Below are positions 35,133-42,931 of a stretch of DNA of 64,000 nt, in pieces (the first letter of the stretch is position 1; each line of letters starts with the position of its first letter). The stretch is from an uncultured Oscillospiraceae bacterium (GTDB lineage: Bacteria > Bacillota > Clostridia > Oscillospirales > Ruminococcaceae): NCBI GenBank assembly GCA_900548355.1, contig URKR01000009.1:13966-77965 (forward strand). The letters run 5' to 3'. The translations under genes were made by a program, and so were the position numbers. The notes under the pieces were generated by a model, which had not been told where the DNA came from, ran no database searches, and saw only the letters and a program-made list of their open reading frames with translations.

Positions 35133-35816
35133 GTGTCCAACCACAGTCTTGCGCAGCTGGAGGAAGTGCTGCGCTATCATTTCAAGAACCCGGCGCTGCT
35201 GCGCATTGCAATGACCCACACAAGCTTCGCCAATGAATCCAAGGTGCCCACCACCCACAACGAGCGGCTCGAATTTCTGGGCGACAGCGTGCTCTCGGTC
35301 ATTGTGGCCGATTACCTCTTCCATGAATCCGGCCGCCCCGAAGGCGAACTGACCCGGATGCGCGCTTCGCTTGTGTCGGAAGAAGCGCTGTTCCGCTTTG
35401 CGCAGCAGATCAACCTGGGCAGCTATCTGCGTCTTGGCCATGGCGAGGAACTCAACGGCGGGCGCACCCGGCCAAGCATTGTGTCGGACGCGTTCGAGGC
35501 GCTGATCGCCGCGCTCTATCTCGACGGCGGGTTCGAGGCCGCCCGCGCCTTCCTGCAGCCCTTCATCACCGAGGGGAGCACCGCAGACGAGGACTACAAA
35601 ACCCAACTGCAGGAGGTTGCACAGGAAACCCCCGGCGCCCAGCTCAGCTATACCGTCATCAAGGAAGAAGGCCCCGCGCACGACAAACAGTTTGCGGTGG
35701 AAGTGCGGCTGAACGGAAAGCCGCTTGCCACCGGTACCGGGCACAGCAAAAAGGCCGCCGAACAGCAGGCCGCCAGGACGGCGCTGGAAAAGATGGGAAA
35801 AGAAGCCCGAATTTGA
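35133..35816 (+). CDS. rnc: Ribonuclease III
   Basis: 227-residue double-strand-specific endonuclease for rRNA and mRNA processing. The signature is NERLEFLGDSVLSV (~38-51), the second catalytic cluster SDAFEALIAALYLDGG, and a C-terminal dsRNA-binding domain covers ~150-225 (YKTQLQEVAQ to KKAAEQQAARTALEKM). The start is GTG 35133 with GGGGAGGAG 5 nt upstream. It is the first of rnc-smc-ftsY, a conserved Gram-positive order. Confidence 0.96.
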   Translation: MSNHSLAQLEEVLRYHFKNPALLRIAMTHTSFANESKVPTTHNERLEFLGDSVLSVIVADYLFHESGRPEGELTRMRASLVSEEALFRFAQQINLGSYLRLGHGEELNGGRTRPSIVSDAFEALIAALYLDGGFEAARAFLQPFITEGSTADEDYKTQLQEVAQETPGAQLSYTVIKEEGPAHDKQFAVEVRLNGKPLATGTGHSKKAAEQQAARTALEKMGKEARI

Positions 35817-35892
35817 GAGAGGTTCACACTTACTAAAAGACGCTCCGTTTCCAAGAAAAGACGATATATAAAAAGCAACGAAAGGTTCCTGC

Positions 35893-38800
35893 ATGCGACT
35901 GAAAGAGCTTGAAATCCAGGGGTTCAAATCCTTCCCGGACCGCACCAAAATTACGATCGGCCCCGGCATCACCGGGGTGGTGGGGCCGAACGGCTCCGGC
36001 AAAAGCAATATTTCCGACGCGATCCGCTGGGTTATGGGCGAGACAAGCTCGAAACAGCTGCGCGGCGCCGGCAAGATGGAGGACGTCATCTTCGGCGGCA
36101 CCCAGACCCGCGGCGCGATGGGGTTTGCCTCCGTTAGCCTGACCATCGACAACAGCGACCACGGCCTCGCAATGGACGCCGACGAGGTCACGATCGGCCG
36201 CCGCTACTACCGCAGCGGCGAGAGCGAGTACACGATCAACGGCCAGAACGTCCGGCTTAAAGACGTCTACGAACTGCTGCTCGATACAGGCCTTGGCCGC
36301 GATGGCTACGCGATTGTCGGCCAGGGCCGCATCGCCGAGATTGTCGCCGCAAAATCAAACGAGCGGCGCGAAATCTTTGAGGAGGCCTCCGGCATCGCCC
36401 GGTTCCGCTACCGCAAAAACGAGGCCGAGCGCCGCCTGGCCGCGGCTGAAGGCAACCTTGAGCGGCTGCGGGACATCCTCGGCGAGCTTGAAGGCCGGGT
36501 CGGCCCGCTCAAGCGGGACAGTGAAAAGGCGCAGAAGTTCCTCGAATATTCGGCCACCCGCAAATCGCTCGAAATCACCCTCTGGGTCGATTCAATCCGC
36601 CGCGCACAGGAAGCTGTGCGCGACCAGCAGCGCCGGTATGAGGCCGCAGAATCGGACTACGGCCGGCTGTCAAAACAGCTTGACGAGTTCGACGCCCGCA
36701 CCGAAGCCCTGCGCGCCGAAGCGCAGAAGCTCATGCTCGACGTTGAGCAGGCGAACGCCGACATCCGCGCGCTGACCGAAGCCGGCGCCGGCCGGGACAG
36801 CGCCCTGGCCGTTTTGCGCAACGAGAACGAACACGCCCGCGCCCAGATCGCCGAGGCCGAGGCCGAACGGGCCCGCGCCGGCGAAGGCGCAAAAGGGATT
36901 GAAGCCGAAACGGCCGAGCACGAAGCCGCGATCCAAACGCTGCGCGCCGCCGTCGCCAAAGCGGACGAGCAGCTTGCCGGCCTGCGCGGGCGGCTCAACG
37001 CGCTTGAACAGCAGGCGCTGCAAAGCGGCCAGCGGCAGGATGTGCTCAACGCCGCGATCGCCCGCCAGCAGGAGGTTGCGACCGCCTGCAAGGTGCAGGC
37101 CGCCAGCCTGGAATCTTCCCTTTCGGCCAGCCAGACCCAGCTCGACACGCTGCGCACCCAGGCCGGCGCGGCCGGCGCAGCGGCCGAAAAGCTCGCCGCC
37201 GAGCGCGCCGCGGCCGCAGAAGCGCTGCAAAAGGCTGAGGAAAACGTGACCCGCTGCGATAATATCAAAAACGGCCTCGCCCTCAAGCTTGAATCCCGCC
37301 GCCGCCAGCAGGCCGAAGCCGCCGAAGCGCTGCAGAAGGCCGACCGCGACCGCTCGAACACGGCCCAGCGCATCCGCATCCTCGAAGATCTCGAAAAAAA
37401 CCTCGACGGCTACCAGCAGAGCGTCAAGGCGGTCATGCGGGCCGCCGAAGCCCGCCGCCTGCGCGGGATTATCGGCCCGGTGGCGGGCATATTGACGGTG
37501 CGCAAGGGGTACGAGACGGCGATCGAGACCGCGCTCGGCTTTGCCTTGCAGAACCTTGTGGTGGAAAATGAGCGCGACGCCCGCGCGGCGATCGCCTTTT
37601 TGAAGGAGAGCCGCGCCGGCCGCGCAACCTTCCTGCCGCTGGATACCGTGCAGGGGCACCGCTTTACCGGCCCGCTGACCGGTACGGCCGAAGTGGCCGC
37701 CGATTTGGTCGAGGTGGATGCGCGGTACCAAAATATTGTGGACAACCTGCTCGGGCGGATCATCGTTGTCGATGACCTGACCGAAGCTTCGGCCGTCGCC
37801 AAGCGGCTTTCCTACCGCAACCGGATCGTCACGCTGGACGGCCAGGTTGTCAACGCGGGCGGCAGCTTCACCGGCGGTTCCACCGCCCGCAGCGCCGGCG
37901 TCTTTACCCGCAAACAGGAACTCGACGAACTGCGCGAAAAGCTGGCGACGCTCGATAAGCGCCGCGCCGAGGCTGAGCGCGAAACCACGGCCCGCAAGGC
38001 CGAGGTCGATAACCTCGCCGCCCAGGTCGCCGGGGCCGAGAGCGAAAGCGTCAACGCGGCGTCGGCCCGGCTGCGCGCCTCGCTCGAGCTCGAACGGCTC
38101 GACGCCGCCGTCGCCGAGGGCGCAGCCGCCGCCCAGCGCCGCAAGGCCGAGATCGACGCTTTGACCGAAACATTGCAGAAGGACAAGGCCGCCCGCGCCC
38201 AGGCCGATAACGCCCGCGTCGCCGCCGAGGCCGAACTCGAGCGCTACACGGCTGAACTGCAAACCCTGGGCGAAAGCTCCGGCACTTTAACCGCCGAGCG
38301 CGAGCAGATCACGGCCGATCTCAACGCGGCCCAGCTCGAACGGCTGACCCACGAAAAGGACATCGGCCTGCACGAAGCAAGCCTCGAAACGCTGCGCAGC
38401 CGCAGCGGCGAGGCCGCCGCCCGCGCGCGGGAGCTTGAAGCCGCAATCACGGCCGCCAACGCAACTTTGGAAGCCAACGCCGCCAAGGCCGAGGCGATCG
38501 AGCGCGAGCGCGCCGAAGCCAAGGACAAGATTGCCGCGGCCGAGCAGGCCATCCGCGAAGCGAACGCCGCCCGGCTTGAAAAAGAGGCCGAGATCACCCG
38601 CCTGGGCCAGGAAAACCGCGCCTTAACCGACGAGCGCGAGCGGATGGGCGGCGAGATGGCCCGCCTGGCCGAGCGCCGCGCCGCCGCCGAGGCCGAGCGC
38701 GACGACACGGCCGCCAAACTCTGGGAGGAATACCAGCTCACCGAGAACGAGGCCAAGGCCCAGTGCGTCGAGTTTACCACCGTCACCGAACTGCGCCGCC

Positions 38801-39450
38801 AGGTTGCCGAGGTGCGCGGCAAGATCCGCGCTTTGGGCAACGTCAACGTCGGCGCGATCGACGAATACAAGGAGGTCAAGGAGCGGTACGACTTCCTCAA
38901 AGCCCAGGTGGGGGATGTGGAGCGCAGCAAGACCGAGCTGACCCGGATGATTGCCGAGCTCTGCCAGGAGATGGAAGAGATGTTTAAGAAATCCTTCCAG
39001 GAGATCAACCGCAACTTCGGCCGTATCTTCCGCGAACTGTTCGGCGGCGGCCGCGCCCGGCTCTACTTATCGGACGAAGGGAACATCCTCGATTCGGGCA
39101 TTGAGATCGAGGTCAGCCCCCCGGGCAAGGTCATCCGCAACCTCAGCGCCCTTTCGGGCGGCGAGCAGGCGCTTGTCGCAATCTCGATCTATTTTGCGAT
39201 TCTCGAAGTCAACCCCTCGCCGTTCTGCATCCTTGATGAGATCGAGGCCGCGCTCGACGACGTCAATGTCACACGGTATGCCCAATACCTGCGCCGCATG
39301 ACCGAGCGCACCCAGTTCATCGTCATCACCCACCGCCGCGGCACGATGGAGGCCGCCGACGTCCTCTACGGCGTAACCATGCAGGAGGACGGCGTATCCA
39401 AGCTGCTGCGGCTTGACCTTGACCACGTCAATGTGGATATGATTTCATAA
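35893..39450 (+). CDS. smc: Chromosome segregation SMC ATPase
   Basis: 1185-residue SMC that compacts and organises the chromosome with ScpAB. The Walker A motif is GPNGSGKSN (~32-40). Long coiled coils (~170-500 and ~680-1010) flank the hinge (RLRGIIGPVAGIL to GGSFTGG). The C-terminal signature is LSALSGGEQALVA with Walker B FCILDEIEAALDD. Full length for the family. Both arms are very alanine-rich, matching the GC-rich codon use. AAAGG lies 7 nt before ATG 35893. Confidence 0.97.
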   Translation: MRLKELEIQGFKSFPDRTKITIGPGITGVVGPNGSGKSNISDAIRWVMGETSSKQLRGAGKMEDVIFGGTQTRGAMGFASVSLTIDNSDHGLAMDADEVTIGRRYYRSGESEYTINGQNVRLKDVYELLLDTGLGRDGYAIVGQGRIAEIVAAKSNERREIFEEASGIARFRYRKNEAERRLAAAEGNLERLRDILGELEGRVGPLKRDSEKAQKFLEYSATRKSLEITLWVDSIRRAQEAVRDQQRRYEAAESDYGRLSKQLDEFDARTEALRAEAQKLMLDVEQANADIRALTEAGAGRDSALAVLRNENEHARAQIAEAEAERARAGEGAKGIEAETAEHEAAIQTLRAAVAKADEQLAGLRGRLNALEQQALQSGQRQDVLNAAIARQQEVATACKVQAASLESSLSASQTQLDTLRTQAGAAGAAAEKLAAERAAAAEALQKAEENVTRCDNIKNGLALKLESRRRQQAEAAEALQKADRDRSNTAQRIRILEDLEKNLDGYQQSVKAVMRAAEARRLRGIIGPVAGILTVRKGYETAIETALGFALQNLVVENERDARAAIAFLKESRAGRATFLPLDTVQGHRFTGPLTGTAEVAADLVEVDARYQNIVDNLLGRIIVVDDLTEASAVAKRLSYRNRIVTLDGQVVNAGGSFTGGSTARSAGVFTRKQELDELREKLATLDKRRAEAERETTARKAEVDNLAAQVAGAESESVNAASARLRASLELERLDAAVAEGAAAAQRRKAEIDALTETLQKDKAARAQADNARVAAEAELERYTAELQTLGESSGTLTAEREQITADLNAAQLERLTHEKDIGLHEASLETLRSRSGEAAARARELEAAITAANATLEANAAKAEAIERERAEAKDKIAAAEQAIREANAARLEKEAEITRLGQENRALTDERERMGGEMARLAERRAAAEAERDDTAAKLWEEYQLTENEAKAQCVEFTTVTELRRQVAEVRGKIRALGNVNVGAIDEYKEVKERYDFLKAQVGDVERSKTELTRMIAELCQEMEEMFKKSFQEINRNFGRIFRELFGGGRARLYLSDEGNILDSGIEIEVSPPGKVIRNLSALSGGEQALVAISIYFAILEVNPSPFCILDEIEAALDDVNVTRYAQYLRRMTERTQFIVITHRRGTMEAADVLYGVTMQEDGVSKLLRLDLDHVNVDMIS

Positions 39451-39471
39451 TCCCAACAAAGGAGGCGCCTT

Positions 39472-40434
39472 ATGGGCCTGTTTGATGCGTTCCGCAAAAA
39501 CAAAAAGAAGCTTGAAGTCGGGCTGGAAAAGACCCGCACCGGCTTTTTCCAGTCCATCGTCAACACGCTGACCAACTCCCAGATCGACGACGATCTGTAC
39601 AACGACCTTGAAGAACAGCTGATCCTGGCCGACGTCGGCCCCGCGACCGCCGTGCGCCTGGTTGACGAGCTGCGCGACAAGGTGGAAGCCGACCACCTCA
39701 AAACCGGCGAGCAGGCCCTCAAGGCGCTGCGTGAGATCATCCGGCTTGAAATCTCCCCGCATGACGAGATGGATCTTTCCGGCCATCCGGCCGTGATCCT
39801 CGTCATCGGGGTCAACGGCGTTGGCAAGACGACGACGATCGCGAAGCTCGCCTACCTTTACAAAGACCTTGGCAAGCGGGTGCTGCTGGCGGCCGGCGAT
39901 ACCTTCCGCGCAGCGGCGAGCGAACAGCTTGAAACCTGGGCCGAGCGCGCCGATGTGCCGCTGGTCAAGGCAGGGGAGGGAGCCGACCCCGCCGCCGTCA
40001 TCTTTGACGCAGTGCAGAGCGCGGCCGCCCGCGGGTATGACCTTGTCATCGCCGATACGGCCGGCCGGCTGCACAACAAGAAGGGCTTGATGGACGAGCT
40101 TTCCAAGATCACCCGCAGCGTCAAAAAGGCGAGCCCGGAGGCAAGCCTTGAGGTGCTGCTCGTGCTGGATGCGATCACCGGCCAGAACGCGATCAGCCAG
40201 GCGCAGGAGTTTGTGCGGGCGGCCGGCGCGACCGGCGTTGTGCTGACCAAGCTCGACGGCACCCCCAAGGGCGGCTGCGTGCTGGCCGTGCATGAAAAGC
40301 TCGGCTTGCCGATCCGGTTTGTCGGCGTCGGCGAGCAGCTCGACGACCTGATCTTCTTCTCGGCCACCGATTTTTCGGAAGCGCTGCTGCCAGAACTGCC
40401 TGACCGCGCGAAAGAAAAGGAGGGCGAAGCATGA
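39472..40434 (+). CDS. ftsY: Signal recognition particle receptor FtsY
   Basis: 320-residue SRP GTPase delivering ribosome-nascent chains to the membrane. A compact N domain precedes the G domain: P-loop GVNGVGKTTTIAKLA (~117), insertion-box region AAGDTFRAAASEQL, DTAGRLHNKKGLMDEL and TKLDGTPKGGCVL. The long acidic A domain of E. coli FtsY is absent, normal for Firmicutes. AAAGGAGG lies before ATG 39472. It overlaps rdgB by 4 bp. Confidence 0.97.
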   Translation: MGLFDAFRKNKKKLEVGLEKTRTGFFQSIVNTLTNSQIDDDLYNDLEEQLILADVGPATAVRLVDELRDKVEADHLKTGEQALKALREIIRLEISPHDEMDLSGHPAVILVIGVNGVGKTTTIAKLAYLYKDLGKRVLLAAGDTFRAAASEQLETWAERADVPLVKAGEGADPAAVIFDAVQSAAARGYDLVIADTAGRLHNKKGLMDELSKITRSVKKASPEASLEVLLVLDAITGQNAISQAQEFVRAAGATGVVLTKLDGTPKGGCVLAVHEKLGLPIRFVGVGEQLDDLIFFSATDFSEALLPELPDRAKEKEGEA

Positions 40435-41063
40435 TCGTCTGTGCTGCCACCAACAATGCCGGCAAGCTGCGCGAACTGCGCCGGCTGCTTGAAAAAGCCG
40501 GCCACACCGTCAAGAGCCTGCGGGAGCTCGGCATCGACCTTGACCCCGAGGAAACCGGCGCGACCTTTGCCGAAAACGCCCACATCAAGGCCGAAGCCTT
40601 CTGCAAAGCGAGCGGCCTGCCCACCGTCGCCGATGATTCGGGCCTGTGCTGCGAAGCGCTCGGCGGCGCGCCGGGCGTCTACAGCGCGCGATACGCCGGC
40701 ATGCACGGCGACGACGAGGCGAACAACCAAAAGCTGCTCGCTGAGCTGGCCGACGTGCCGCCCGAAGGCCGCCGGGCCAAGTTTGTCTCGGCCGTCTGTT
40801 TCATGCTGCCGGACGGCCGGGCGCTGACAGTTGAAGGCGAATGCCCCGGCATGATTGCCACCGCCCCGCGCGGGGAGAATGGTTTTGGCTATGACCCGCT
40901 GTTCATCCCCGACTTTGTCGGTCTCGACGCCCACGCCACCGCCCCGAACACCGAACACCGCACCTATGCGGAACTGGCCAGCGCCGAAAAAGATGCCATC
41001 AGCCACCGCGGCCGCGCGATGGAAAGACTTGAAGCGGAACTGGCGTTGTTTCTGGGTGAATGA
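40431..41063 (+). CDS. rdgB: RdgB/HAM1 non-canonical purine NTP pyrophosphatase
   Basis: 210-residue house-cleaning enzyme hydrolysing dITP, XTP and similar nucleotides. Motifs are AATNNAGKLRELRRLL at the N-terminus, VADDSGLCCEALGGAPGVYSARYAG (~66-90), ENGFGYDPLFIPD and the C-terminal SHRGRAM. It overlaps ftsY in ATGA with AAGGAGG upstream. It is the last gene of the topA-to-rdgB run, followed immediately by a palindromic repeat. Confidence 0.95.
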   Translation: MIVCAATNNAGKLRELRRLLEKAGHTVKSLRELGIDLDPEETGATFAENAHIKAEAFCKASGLPTVADDSGLCCEALGGAPGVYSARYAGMHGDDEANNQKLLAELADVPPEGRRAKFVSAVCFMLPDGRALTVEGECPGMIATAPRGENGFGYDPLFIPDFVGLDAHATAPNTEHRTYAELASAEKDAISHRGRAMERLEAELALFLGE

Positions 41064-41140
41064 GTAGGGGACGATGCTTGCATCGTCCCGCGAACCTGCC
41101 GCCGCAGACCTCCCGGGCCGATGCGAGCATCGGCCCCTAC
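41064..41140. repeat. Paired-palindrome repeat element with terminal inverted repeats
   Basis: A 77-bp unit bounded by GTAGGGG (41064-41070) and CCCCTAC (41134-41140). It contains two near-identical hairpins, GGGACGATGC/GCATCGTCCC (41068-41089) and GGGCCGATGC/GCATCGGCCC (41115-41136), which differ by compensatory bases in the stem. The form is that of REP/BIME or a MITE. It sits between rdgB and yhbY. Confidence 0.8.
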
Positions 41141-41194
41141 AACCAACGCCGCATGACATCAGAAAGATAAACCGAAATAAAAAAGGAGCCCACC

Positions 41195-41506
41195 ATGACC
41201 CTTTCCAGCAAACAGCGGGCTGCCCTGCGCGGGGCGGCCAACACGCTCGACCCGGTTTTCCAGATCGGCAAGGGCGAAATTGACGAAACCCTCATCGATG
41301 GCGTGGCCAAATGCCTGGCCGCGCGCGAGCTCATCAAATGCAAGGTGCTTGATAACAGCGAATACGCCCCCCGCGAAGCTGCCGACATCCTGGCCGAAGC
41401 GACCGGCGCGGCCTGCGTGCAGGTGATCGGGCGCAAGTTCGTGCTTTTCAAGCAAAAGGACAAGGACAGCGCCTTCACCGCGCTGCTCGCCGCCGCATCC
41501 AAATGA
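41195..41506 (+). CDS. yhbY: CRM-domain RNA-binding protein YhbY
   Basis: 103-residue single CRS1/YhbY (CRM) domain protein associated with pre-50S ribosomes. Conserved features are LSSKQRAALRGAANTLDPVFQIGKGEI at the start, LIKCKVLDNS in the middle and QVIGRKFVLFK, which carries the GxxxxL/F-type loop, near the end. AAAGGAG lies upstream of ATG 41195. It overlaps nadD by 4 bp, a frequent Firmicutes pairing. Confidence 0.94.
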   Translation: MTLSSKQRAALRGAANTLDPVFQIGKGEIDETLIDGVAKCLAARELIKCKVLDNSEYAPREAADILAEATGAACVQVIGRKFVLFKQKDKDSAFTALLAAASK

Positions 41507-42120
41507 GCGGCCAAAAGCTGCTTATCTACGGCGGCACCTTCGACCCGCCGCACATCGGCCATCTGAACAACCTGCGCGCCGCAATGAAGGCCGTCCGACC
41601 CGACCGGGTGCTGGTCATGCCGGCCGGCACCCCGCCGCACAAGCTGGCCAGCGAGACCCCGGCCGAATGGCGGTACGAGATGTGCGGCTGCTTTCGCCAG
41701 CTCGGCCCGCAGGTTGCAATCAGCCGGTGGGAGATTGATCACGAAGGCCCGAGCTATACCGTCAACACCCTCGAGGCGCTGCACGAAGAATACCCCGCGG
41801 CCGCGCTTTATTTGAGCCTTGGCAGCGATATGCTGGAAAGTTTCCGCCGCTGGTATCGGTGGGAGCGGATTTTGCAGCTTGCGACCCTTGTTGTGCAGAG
41901 CCGGGCCAACGGCGACGACGCGTCTTTGCGCGCCGCCGCCGAAGCGCTGGCCCCGGCCGGCGGTCGGGTGGTGTTTGCCAAGGCCCCGGCGGTGCCGTGT
42001 GCCTCGCACGAGATCCGCGCAGGCACCCTGCCCGCCGAAACCCTGCGCGCCGTCCTGCCGCCCCCCGTGCCGGATCTTGTTCGGCGGCATGATTTGTACG
42101 GGCTGGGAAAAGTTTTGTGA
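41503..42120 (+). CDS. nadD: Nicotinate-nucleotide adenylyltransferase
   Basis: 205-residue enzyme joining ATP to nicotinate mononucleotide in NAD synthesis. The nucleotidyl-transfer motif is GGTFDPPHIGHLNN (residues ~9-22). TPPHK follows, then LYLSLGSDMLESFRRWYRWERIL, and a C-terminal SHEIRAG replaces the commoner SSTxIR. It is coupled to yhbY by a 4-bp overlap; yqeK follows after a 161-bp gap. Confidence 0.94.
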   Translation: MSGQKLLIYGGTFDPPHIGHLNNLRAAMKAVRPDRVLVMPAGTPPHKLASETPAEWRYEMCGCFRQLGPQVAISRWEIDHEGPSYTVNTLEALHEEYPAAALYLSLGSDMLESFRRWYRWERILQLATLVVQSRANGDDASLRAAAEALAPAGGRVVFAKAPAVPCASHEIRAGTLPAETLRAVLPPPVPDLVRRHDLYGLGKVL

Positions 42121-42281
42121 AGGCGTTTGAATTTAGTTTTTAGAGTTTCGATATGGTGCGCCTGACGGCGTGTTTTTGAAAATGCGGAGAAACTTTTCTT
42201 TATACTGTTTTTGAGCGCGCAGCGCGATCCACCAAATCTTAACTCTATGCAAGAAAAATCAAAGGAAAGGAAGCCATCCGT
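42121..42281. repeat. Intergenic region with related repeat pieces
   Basis: Between nadD and yqeK. It contains TTTAGAGTTTCGATATGG near its left end, a GCGCGCAGCGCG palindrome and GATCCACC...CTTAACTCTA near its right end. CTTAACTCTA also occurs at about 45393, and GGTGGATC (the inverse) at about 45361. It looks like a degenerate copy of the family at 30476 and 45335. No gene seen. Confidence 0.4.
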
Positions 42282-42869
42282 ATGACCTGTGAACAGGCGC
42301 AGGCGCTGGTCAAAGCGCGGTTGTCCCACAAGCGGTACAAACACACGCTGAATGTAAAAAATAAGGCCGTCGCACTGGCCGAACGTTACGGCGCAGACCC
42401 CGAAAAGGCCGCCTTGGCGGCACTTTTGCACGATGCCGCCAAAGAATTGCCGCGCGACGCAATGTTGCAGATTTTTCGGGACAATGCTATAATGGCTAAA
42501 AATGCCGCGTCCAGGCCGTCCCCGGTTTGGCATGGCATCGCCGCCGCCATCCTCTGTGCGACCGACTGGGGGGTTACCGATCCCGCCATCTTGTCGGCCA
42601 TTGAATGCCATACCACCGGCAAGGCCAACATGAGCCTGCTGGATAAGATCCTGTATATGGCCGACGCAACCAGCGCCGAGCGGGATTACCCGGGCGTGGA
42701 AACCCTGCGCCGTGAGGAAATGCAGGACCTTGACCTTGCCTTGCTCCACAGCCTGGAGCAGAGCATCGCTTTTGTACGCGAAAAAGGCGGCGCGCTCGAC
42801 CCTGAAACCCTGGCGGCCTGCAACTGGCTGCGGGCACAGCGGGGTCTTGCAACTGAAGAAAAAACATAA
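42282..42869 (+). CDS. yqeK: HD-domain hydrolase YqeK
   Basis: 195-residue metal-dependent HD protein. The family (YqeK) hydrolyses symmetrical Ap4A. The HD core is visible: RYKHTLNVKNKAVALAERYG, ALLHDAAKEL (~44-53) carrying the HD pair, HGIAAA, and IECHTTGKANMSLLDKILYMADATS. AAAGGAAAGGAAG precedes ATG 42282. It follows nadD and precedes the LCP gene, with rsfS a little further on; nadD-yqeK-lytR-rsfS is a common Firmicutes order. Confidence 0.93.
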   Translation: MTCEQAQALVKARLSHKRYKHTLNVKNKAVALAERYGADPEKAALAALLHDAAKELPRDAMLQIFRDNAIMAKNAASRPSPVWHGIAAAILCATDWGVTDPAILSAIECHTTGKANMSLLDKILYMADATSAERDYPGVETLRREEMQDLDLALLHSLEQSIAFVREKGGALDPETLAACNWLRAQRGLATEEKT

Positions 42870-42931
42870 ACTGGGCCAGGCGGGGCTGCAGCCCTGCCCG
42901 GCCGACTGATGTCCCAAAGGGAGGAAACCCC

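Noticed and set aside
41064..41140. CRISPR-like repeat pair
   Set aside because: Only two units, each itself a full palindrome, with no regular spacer series and no cas genes nearby.
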